Positions 57,699 to 64,000 of a stretch of DNA of 64,000 nt are shown here, piece after piece (within the stretch, counting starts at the first letter, position 1; each line of letters opens with the position of its first letter). The DNA is taken from NCBI GenBank assembly GCA_006503475.1, contig RSEH01000030.1:1-64000 (forward strand). The letters run 5' to 3'. The notes below the pieces were generated by a model. That model was given only the letters and a program-made list of their open reading frames with translations. It did not search any database and had not been told where the DNA came from. The DNA comes from Stentor roeselii. Its lineage: Eukaryota; Ciliophora; Heterotrichea; Heterotrichida; Stentoridae. A program made the position numbers and the translations under genes.

Positions 57699-59207
57699 TT
57701 AAGTCCTTGATGGAAGAACTACACGGTCTTGATGTTTCAACACGTAGTGAGCTAAGAAAGAAACTGGATTGTTCGGCCTTTCAATGTCGAGAACTTGCAA
57801 GGCAGGGAGAAGGACTGGCATTATCACTCTTGACAAGTACTCGTCTGTTGGACTGCTCTGTAGTTTTTCCCAGTCAGTTTCAATAACTTCTTGAACTTCT
57901 TCTCTTTCCTCAGAGATTCCGTTTTCGATTCGATAGATTTCTTCACTTCGGGTTTCTTCACAGATTAAAATGGATTTGTAAAAGTAGTCGTTTTCTACTA
58001 TTGCTCTGTAAGGATCGACTCTAAAAATATATTTGTTTATGCACTTTTTAAATGGTAAAGCCTCTCCTGTTACCATGTCTCGAACATCTACGATTTTACT
58101 TGTTTCTAGGTCGATGTTGTCATCGAAAAAGATGTGCTGGACTGAGTAATCGTTTTCGTCGACTAGCATTAACTTGCCGAATTCAGCTTTTTCACCGTTT
58201 GAGTTCCAGTAAGTGTAGTCGTCGGATATCGCGAATGATGCCGACTTGTAGAGTGATTCTTGCATTGCAACGTAGATACTTGCGAAGTCGTTGTATATTG
58301 TTACTTGCCCTTCTTCTATACGTCCTGAATGGAACTCTTCGATGCTTTCGTTTTCTGGATGGCGTTTTAATGTGCCTAGGACTAAGGATGTCTCAGCTAG
58401 TGACCTTGACATGTAACCCAAATTATGATAATCAATAAGCATATCCTTCGACTTCGACTTGCCATCAAACCTAATCCGAGGAGTTCCATGTTTTCCATTA
58501 AACAACGGGTGATTCCCACGACAATAAAGATTAAACTCATCAACAACCATAGCAAGTTCATGTCCAAAAGTTCTAAAAACAACAGCAAACTCTCTTTTAT
58601 TTTTCTTCAACTCTTGAATCATTCTAAAAAACGAAGGAATCAACAACATCCTCCCAGTAGGAAAAATTTTCCTAACAAGTTCCTTTTCATCCTCATCATC
58701 AGCGGCAGGATTATCTTCTTTTTTTTCCTCTTCAGGTAGTAAGTTATACTCTTCACAAATAGGTTTAGGAAGACTGAGCACTCTGATCATTTTATCCAAA
58801 AGACTTTTAAACTTATACCCAGGCTTTCCCGGATTAGTGAATTCAGTGACCAATCGAATATAATTCGCTTTCTGAACCGCGTTAAAAGCTTGGCGCTTTT
58901 CATCATCCGGTTCTTCCGATTTGAACTTTTTCGGGTATTGACTGTCGATGAAGTCACTTTTTAACACTTACTGGTAAGATATAAAGTCAGCTGATGGTTT
59001 CAGGAAAGATACTGTTGGATGTGCCAGCTTCCAGGATTGGACTCCATCTTTCACGGTAACCGTTCCCCAGCATTGGCTCGAAAGGATTTTAGAGATCTAT
59101 GTGGAAGTTACTGTTGTTTCTAGGGTGTAGTTGTTGGCCAGGTCTTGCATGATGCAGGTTAGGTTCATGTCCATGTGGATTACTAACTTACGCTTGGCTT
59201 GCTCCAT
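57699..59207 (-). CDS. HAD-like protein with C-terminal Dpy-30 motif
   Basis: Three exons: ATG at 59207-59205, with 15-nt introns at 59097-59111 and 58957-58971 removed, and a stop at 57701-57699. Total about 492 aa. The N-terminus KRKLVIHMDMNLTCIMQD resembles HAD motif I in altered form (DMNLT for DxDxT), and FAVVFRTFGHEL near the middle resembles motif II of the same loosely related group. The chain ends in a Dpy-30 motif: EYLSRVIMPVLLPALQVL, then ERPNNPVSFLAHYVLKHQD. Dpy-30 motifs are helical hairpins that dimerise and dock on amphipathic helices of AKAP-like proteins in radial spokes or of Ash2L in histone methyltransferase complexes. Combined with a HAD-like domain, a ciliary adaptor or phosphatase-like regulator is possible. 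Activity is doubtful because the second motif-I Asp is replaced by Asn. Confidence 0.8.
58957..58971 (-). other. 15-nt intron 2 of HAD/Dpy-30 gene
   Basis: Minus-strand GTAAGTGTTAAAAAG. Retention gives CAG TAA. Removal joins DFISYH to DFIDSQYPKK. Confidence 0.85.
59097..59111 (-). other. 15-nt intron 1 of HAD/Dpy-30 gene
   Basis: Minus-strand GTAACTTCCACATAG, phase 0, in-frame TAG at its end. Removal joins NYTLETT to ISKILSSQCWG. Confidence 0.85.
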
Positions 59208-59420
59208 TTTTATGAACATTGTCTGGGCGGATTAAGAGATCATGATTGGAGGTTTAGGTATTTTAATGTTTTGTTTTAAATCTTTTATCAGCATGGCTGT
59301 CGCCATGATCTTTACCATTGAAAATTTTTGAGAAAGTGAAAAATTATTCATAAAATTTCAAGAAGAAAGGAAAAAAAATCCTTAAAAACCACTAAAATCC
59401 TTCACATTCTAATCTATTAT

Positions 59421-60059
59421 CTAGAAAATGTTCAGTCTAGCCAAAGGTCCATGAAGAGTGATTTCCTTGACATTAGCTCCATCAGGCAACAAGCGTCCCT
59501 CCCCTTTAAGTTTCTCGTATTCTTCAGGGCTGTACTTGGTGAATCCGAATTTTTCACTGACAGCAATAATCTGCTTTCCAGGGATCTTAAACTTTGCTCT
59601 TCTAAGTGCTTCCATGGCATGTTCAACATTGACTTCCTTGACCCTGACACTGATAAGAACGTCTCCGATATCAACTCTGGCAACCTTATCATAAGGCTTT
59701 CCAAAAGCTCCTCTCATACCAGTCTGAAGTCTATCAGCACCAGCACAACTAAGCATTTTATTAATGCGGATCACATGCCAAGGATGGACCCTGATCCTCA
59801 TGTGAAACCCTTCTTTTCCAGTCCTTTTGAACAGATACTTGTTAGCAGAAATACGAGCTGCCTCCAAAGCTTCCGAAGAAACGTGTTCTTGTTCTTTGGA
59901 AATCAAATGAAGGGTCTTCGGGAAGACCTCGACTCCTGCTCTCTTGAATCCGTTGTCATAGATTCGCAATCTTGGATCTGGCACACCTCGACAATACCGG
60001 GATTTCGGGTATGGCTTGTTCTTGATGTACCGATAGCACCTTGCTGGTCTACGTCCCAT
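59421..60059 (-). CDS. RPL10: 60S ribosomal protein uL16 (RPL10)
   Basis: 212 aa from ATG at 60059-60057, chosen because [20 protein letters not shown] is the universal start of eukaryotic uL16; an in-frame ATG ten codons earlier is not conserved. [38 protein letters not shown], cut here to [19 protein letters not shown] and the basic loop region are intact. The length matches the family (about 214 aa). uL16 sits near the peptidyl-transferase centre and its P-site loop joins late in 60S maturation. The end is slightly variable ([13 protein letters not shown]). The 213 bp to the next gene downstream hold a small perfect hairpin (59292-59307) but no gene. Confidence 0.95.
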   Translation of the reverse strand: MGRRPARCYRYIKNKPYPKSRYCRGVPDPRLRIYDNGFKRAGVEVFPKTLHLISKEQEHVSSEALEAARISANKYLFKRTGKEGFHMRIRVHPWHVIRINKMLSCAGADRLQTGMRGAFGKPYDKVARVDIGDVLISVRVKEVNVEHAMEALRRAKFKIPGKQIIAVSEKFGFTKYSPEEYEKLKGEGRLLPDGANVKEITLHGPLARLNIF

Positions 60060-60108
60060 ATTTACCACTCGTTTTAAAGTGGGTCTCAATGGTTACTTGG
60101 AATGGAAA

Positions 60109-60852
60109 TTAGGGAGATGGGGTTAGGATAGTTAGATTCTCGTGATTTGGGAAGGTGAGGAGGGTGAATAGACGGGAAAGGAGGAGGAAGCAAAGGAAGA
60201 TTATGGAACTGTAGTGGAAAGTTTTAGAGGAAAATGATGAGCCTTCCTTTGATTCGAGTCTTGAAAGTTGACAAAAGTAGATGAATAAAGAATATCCTAA
60301 AATAAGGCTTAATAGGGCAAATGTTTCTGTACTTAAATAAATCACCTTGATATGAGTTGAGATTTTCTTGTAATTTTTCAGAACCAGCAACAAAATTTCT
60401 ATAGATATAAACAGAAACCTTAAACTAACCCCAAACAAAAGGAAAAATATTGAAAATTGCAAGTCTTCAATAACAGGACACACTTCAACACATTCAGAGA
60501 AAGCTGTTTTGCAGTCAATATCTTTGAAATGTTGTCTTCCTTGTTTGATTTCATCTCCATTAGTAAAAACTACTTCACTGATGAAAAATGTGCTGTCACA
60601 ATAAGTAAAGAAAGGAATTTCTGGGATCAGGTATAGCAAAAAGTAAAAATCTAGTGAAAGCAAACAAGAGAAAAGAATATAAAAACTTTTGAAAGGGTCT
60701 TGCAAAGAGATAAGTTCTTTTTCGTCAGCTGAGTTGCTGGAATCATGACTTGAATATGATAACCTATTTGATGTTTCGTTTTCAGGATTTTTCGAATCTG
60801 GGGAGCTATGATCAAGCAATGAAAGTTCTAAATTAAAGTTCTTTTTACTCAT
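60109..60852 (-). CDS. Hypothetical four-TM membrane protein, 247 aa
   Basis: ATG at 60852. Residues 1-50 are cytosolic-looking, Ser/Asn/Asp-rich. Four hydrophobic segments lie at about 53-75 (FYILFSCLLSLDFYFLLYLI), 131-157 (SIFFLLFGVSLRFLFISIEI), 168-194 and 212-234. The loop between TM1 and TM2 (about 55 residues) carries four cysteines (YCDS, DCKT, SECVEVCPV) and is probably luminal or extracellular with disulfides, similar in plan to tetraspanin- or claudin-like proteins, but no CCG motif is present. The tail is short. I do not recognise the family. It lies 49 bp upstream of RPL10 on the same strand. Confidence 0.7.
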   Translation of the reverse strand: MSKKNFNLELSLLDHSSPDSKNPENETSNRLSYSSHDSSNSADEKELISLQDPFKSFYILFSCLLSLDFYFLLYLIPEIPFFTYCDSTFFISEVVFTNGDEIKQGRQHFKDIDCKTAFSECVEVCPVIEDLQFSIFFLLFGVSLRFLFISIEILLLVLKNYKKISTHIKVIYLSTETFALLSLILGYSLFIYFCQLSRLESKEGSSFSSKTFHYSSIIFLCFLLLSRLFTLLTFPNHENLTILTPSP

Positions 60853-61555
60853 TTTATAACAAAATCATACTAAAGTACTTTTCGAAGGCTAGAATGTAGA
60901 AATTGTTATTGGATACTAAGATTAGAACCATATTAAGTTTAATCTTTAGGTAATACCATCAGTCTGTTTAATTTTGAATTGGGAGTATGGCAACTTGATC
61001 GTTATCATTATTATTAGAATATTTACTTAGGATTCATCATTATCTAATCTTTGTGTTTATTACAAAAATACTAGTCTTATTTTATACTTAATAGTAGTAG
61101 GACTGAGATTTTTACTAAAATTGAAATACTCTTACTTAAATCACCAAGTTCATTCAAATCCTCCTGAATAAATCAAATTATTTCAAAATTTTGAAAAATT
61201 AGTCGGCCAAAAAGGAATAAACAAACTTTAAAATTTCCATATTTTTTCCATTTATGAAAATTTGAAACCACGAAGGTTCAATAAATTTGAAAAATTTCCT
61301 AATCCAGTCAAAAGTATCATCATTCGAATCTATAATCATTGAAAAAACATGTTCTTCTAAAGTCTCCTGCAAAAATTTCTAAAAAATGTATATAATGAAT
61401 TTTTCGGTAATTTTAAACAAATTTTAATTATTACCTCGACCAAACAAAACTCCAGCCAGTTTATTTTTTTCCATCTCAATAACAAAAAATTTTATAACTC
61501 AGAAAATTTTTGTTGTCATCGTTTCATATTTCTTGTTAGTCTAAGATGGTTATAA
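60853..61555. other. Intergenic, promoter side of two genes
   Basis: 703 bp, AT-rich. G is scarce from about 61,140 to 61,490 on the plus strand, as before other plus-strand genes. No RNA gene or open frame. Confidence 0.6.
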
Positions 61556-62851
61556 ATGTTTTTATTCAGCCTATTTTCAATGCTCGCTCAAGGACTACTG
61601 TTCGCTCCAGAGCAAGTTCATATTTCATTTGCAAACGACGATACAGAAATGTTCGTGACATGGAGTTCTCAATTAAAGAACCCAAATCCGATTCTTGAAT
61701 ACACAAAAGTCAAATCGGAGTCCGAAAACGTTACAACTTTCGCTAATTCAGTTCAAGCAAAGTGTAAAGAGTTCAAGAACCTTGATAATGACGACTCAGA
61801 TCAACGAAAAATTCTGAGTTACAATGCAAAAATGACTGCTTTAGTCCCAGGAGCTCTTTACAAGTACCGAGTTGGTTCTTCTATTTACGGTTGGAGTCAA
61901 GTGTTTTTAATGGAAGCCAAGAAAAATCATTCTAATGACCAAGTGACAAGAGTCCTTGTTTATGGAGACTTCGGAGTTGATGTCAAAACAAAGTCAACTA
62001 TTCTTTCATTAACTCAAGAAGTTTCTTCATTGAAGTATGACGCAATAATCCACAATGGAGACTTCGCCTACGACTTTTGTTCTGATAAGGGAAAAACAGG
62101 AGACCAGTTCATGAACTACATCGAGCCGATAGCGAGTAAATTGCCATACATGGTATCTCAAGGCAACCATGAGGGAAAAGAAATAGTTTTACATTACAAG
62201 CACCGTTTTCAAATGCCAGGACAAAGTTCAAACTTTTACTATTCCTTTAATATTGGTCTAGTCCACTTCGTGTCGTATTCAACAGAGTTTATATTTGAAG
62301 ATAAAGACGATGACCAAAAAGCCCAAATGGAATTTTTGAAGTCTGACCTTTCACATCTAAATCGCACTCGATACCCTTGGCTTGTCGTCTTCGGACACCG
62401 TCCTTCGTACTGCAGTCCTGACAACTCAGATCGTGATGACTTCACAAACTTCCTTAAAAGGAAAAATAAAGATTGCGATGAGGATGCTGAAAAGGTCAGA
62501 GATGCCTTTGAAAATATTTGGAATCAGTATAAAGTTGATATTGTTATTCAGTCACATGTTCATAGTTATGAGAGACTTGCATCGATTTATAATAATGCTG
62601 CTGTTAAATGTGAAGTTGAAAATAAAAATCTTTGTAAAAATGCTAGTGCACCGGTTTATATTGTCACTGGAGCTCCTGGGCAGAAAGAATCTCGGGCACC
62701 TGCTAGTGAAACTCCTCTTCCATTTTCAAAAATTCAAGATGATAATTGGGGATACTCGAGAATGACTACTTTTAATCATACTCATTTGCTGTGGGAGCAA
62801 GTTGCAAGTAGTTCACAGAAAGTTGTTGATACTTTATGGTTAACTAAATGA
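61556..62851 (+). CDS. Purple acid phosphatase, secreted
   Basis: 431 aa, ATG at 61556 in GTTATAAATG; TGA stop. The signal peptide is MFLFSLFSMLAQGLL. An N-terminal fibronectin-like domain (PEQVHISFANDDTEMFVTWSS) is followed by the metallophosphatase domain with the metal-ligand blocks: GDFG near residue 139, GDFAYD (GDxxY) near 169, GNHE near 204, FGHRP near 282 and SHVHSYER near 327. Five blocks carry the seven ligands for the Fe3+/M2+ pair. The last block normally reads GHVHxYER; Ser replaces Gly here, while both His remain. The enzyme removes phosphate from organic esters at acid pH, in lysosome, food vacuole or medium. Several N-glycosylation sites. About 430 aa matches plant-type and metazoan long forms. 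Confidence 0.93.
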   Translation: MFLFSLFSMLAQGLLFAPEQVHISFANDDTEMFVTWSSQLKNPNPILEYTKVKSESENVTTFANSVQAKCKEFKNLDNDDSDQRKILSYNAKMTALVPGALYKYRVGSSIYGWSQVFLMEAKKNHSNDQVTRVLVYGDFGVDVKTKSTILSLTQEVSSLKYDAIIHNGDFAYDFCSDKGKTGDQFMNYIEPIASKLPYMVSQGNHEGKEIVLHYKHRFQMPGQSSNFYYSFNIGLVHFVSYSTEFIFEDKDDDQKAQMEFLKSDLSHLNRTRYPWLVVFGHRPSYCSPDNSDRDDFTNFLKRKNKDCDEDAEKVRDAFENIWNQYKVDIVIQSHVHSYERLASIYNNAAVKCEVENKNLCKNASAPVYIVTGAPGQKESRAPASETPLPFSKIQDDNWGYSRMTTFNHTHLLWEQVASSSQKVVDTLWLTK

Positions 62852-63621
62852 GATTATTTATTAATTTATTGATTATTATGATTTTGTTGAATTTTGGGAA
62901 GAGGAAGTATTGATTAGAAAATAACTTGTTTTATTTATGATTTGATTAGGTTTTTTCAAGAAAATTTAGTGATTTATTTTAGAAGTAGATTGCTTATGTT
63001 TGCTAGAGGGTAGATTCTCTCTTATTTCTTCTAGGTGTATTAAAAGAATATTATATTAAACATATAGAATTTATTAACTAAGAAAAAAAGCGAATATATA
63101 TTTCAGATCAAATGATCATAATAAGATGAATCAACATATTTGAAAGTGATTTAAGGGAGTACATAAAGTTAAAATAGGATGTTAGGACTAATTAAAATTA
63201 TTTTAGAAAGATAATCATTAATCATAAACACTGTCAATGATTTCTTATATAGGTTTTCAGATGGATACTTAATTTATTCGGTGATCTCACTAGTTAATCT
63301 CAAGGAAATTGATATCAATTGAATACAAGAGTAATAAAGTCTTTATAATTTTAACTTAATTGAAATATTCTATATAAATTTAAATGTCAATCAAAAAGCT
63401 GCACTAAATGTTCATCATTAAATTTTAAACCTTGCTCAAAATAAAATCATCTTTTAATCTTAAAACTTGTACAAATAAGTATAAGTTCAATTAAACCCGA
63501 TAAAGTATTTGAACCATTAAATTTTTCCAAGATCCTTAATCTTTCAATGATCTTGTCCATGATTCCTATCTTAATCTAGTATTTGATCTAACTTCCTTAC
63601 TTTACTATCTATCCAAATTAC
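62852..63621. other. Intergenic, no gene seen
   Basis: 770 bp between two convergent genes. The first ~330 bp are G/T-leaning, the last ~250 bp C/A-leaning; each is G/T-rich on its own gene's coding strand. No RNA gene seen. Confidence 0.6.
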
Positions 63622-64000
63622 CTAAGAGCAGTTGGTAATCTTCAAATTTTCAAAAACTAACATTCTCCAAGTTCTCTTGACAAAAGCCTACCTAACCAAT
63701 ACCTCAGCATCAACATCAAGAAACTTTTCCACAGTACTTTGAATTTTCTCAGGATTATCCCGATTGACGACCATTCTAGTAACAAGCTGAACCAAGTTGC
63801 GGTCATCCTGTCCAACATATTCAATAAAAAGTTTAGAAATAAAAGGTCCAAGTTTTTTTTCAATGATTCGATTTTGAGCAAGTGCATTCCAACTAAGTGA
63901 ATAAGCATAAAGGTCGTTTTTCCTTTTAGGGACCTTATCCAGAAGACTCTTAAAAAGTTTGAGTTTATTGTTAAAACTTTCTTCATTCATCGTGATTTCA
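63622..64000 (-). CDS. RBM25-like splicing factor, PWI-domain end (5' part outside window)
   Basis: The frame is open to the window edge; ATG at 63990 is in frame but probably internal, since RBM25 proteins are much longer and carry an RRM and charged region first. After removing the 15-nt intron at 63688-63702 the C-terminus reads KSLLDKVPKRKNDLYAYSLSW, IIEKKLGPFISKLFIEYVGQDD, cut here to KLGPFISK, VNRDNPEKIQ, VDAEAFVKRTWRMLVFE, then NLKITNCS and TAG. This is the PWI fold, with the eponymous PWI replaced by PFI. In RBM25 the PWI domain binds nucleic acid and the protein acts with U1 snRNP in splice-site choice, notable in a cell with 15-nt introns. The identification is firm for the domain and good for the family. 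Confidence 0.85.
63688..63702 (-). other. 15-nt intron in RBM25-like gene
   Basis: Minus-strand GTATTGGTTAGGTAG, phase 0, in-frame TAG at its end. Removal restores DAEAFVKRTWRMLVFE, the conserved last helix of PWI. Confidence 0.9.

Noticed and set aside
59292-59307. Perfect 6-bp hairpin CATGGC-TGTC-GCCATG between RPL10 and the HAD/Dpy-30 gene
   Set aside because: Too short to argue for function; it could be a chance palindrome. Noted only in the RPL10 entry.
1-64000. Reassigned stop codons (ciliate code)
   Set aside because: TAA, TAG and TGA each end well-supported genes, and no conserved domain contains any of them in frame outside introns or the flagged breaks.
1-64000. Transposons, retroelements or viral elements
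   Set aside because: No transposase, reverse transcriptase, integrase or capsid-like frame, and no terminal repeats were seen; the decayed units are host RRM genes.

Overview
The window looks like macronuclear DNA of a heterotrich ciliate, most like Stentor. It is AT-rich and very gene-dense. TAA, TAG and TGA all end genes, so the code is standard; this argues against Blepharisma, which reads UGA as tryptophan. The genes are cut by tiny introns of exactly 15 nt. I place eleven, ten of them well supported. All fit GTA-N5-Y-A-N3-AG with an invariant A at position 10. The species is inferred; everything rests on reading the sequence, with no database search.

Layout. 1-17.3 kb: a housekeeping and ciliary block holding the C-terminal part of a DDX3-like helicase, a coiled-coil protein with a CHORD-like zinc module, a 1690-aa coiled-coil EF-hand protein, an ankyrin-DHHC palmitoyltransferase, a CFAP57/WDR65 axonemal protein, a PHD/extended-PHD chromatin protein and an isovaleryl-CoA dehydrogenase. 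18.2-22.8 kb: small unknown genes, a secreted granulin protein, a GSK3 kinase and a cathepsin L-like protease, packed with 7-39 bp between genes. 23.6-28.2 kb: an array of two-RRM RNA-binding paralogues with one decayed copy; further members lie at 38.0 and 46.4 kb and another decayed copy at 38.9 kb. 29.1-32.5 kb: two paralogues with a coiled coil and an 18-bp minisatellite coding for a GGPPxL repeat; one keeps a B-box zinc finger and one has lost it. 33.8-36.8 and 51.0-56.2 kb: two large type I membrane proteins built of PPC-like modules. 39.5 kb: a penicillin-acylase-family Ntn hydrolase. 42.5-46.1 kb: two paralogues of an unusual kinase with a Cys-rich tail, one with a frame break on a slippery heptamer. 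47-64 kb: several lineage-specific unknowns, a C2H2 zinc-finger protein, a VAMP7-type R-SNARE starting 5 bp from a divergent gene, a HAD-like/Dpy-30 protein, ribosomal protein uL16 (RPL10), a four-TM protein, a purple acid phosphatase and the PWI-domain end of RBM25.

There is no operon logic; the genes are independent eukaryotic units. Broad themes are cilia and cortex (CFAP57, coiled-coil/EF-hand protein), endolysosome and secretion (cathepsin, granulin, acid phosphatase, acylase, VAMP7) and RNA biology (helicase, RBM25, the RRM family). The most unexplained signal is compositional: G+T-rich and A+C-rich stretches alternate with sharp borders inside single genes, and flanks are A/C/T-rich upstream and G/T-rich downstream of coding regions. 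I saw no transposon, viral element, rRNA, tRNA or telomere.
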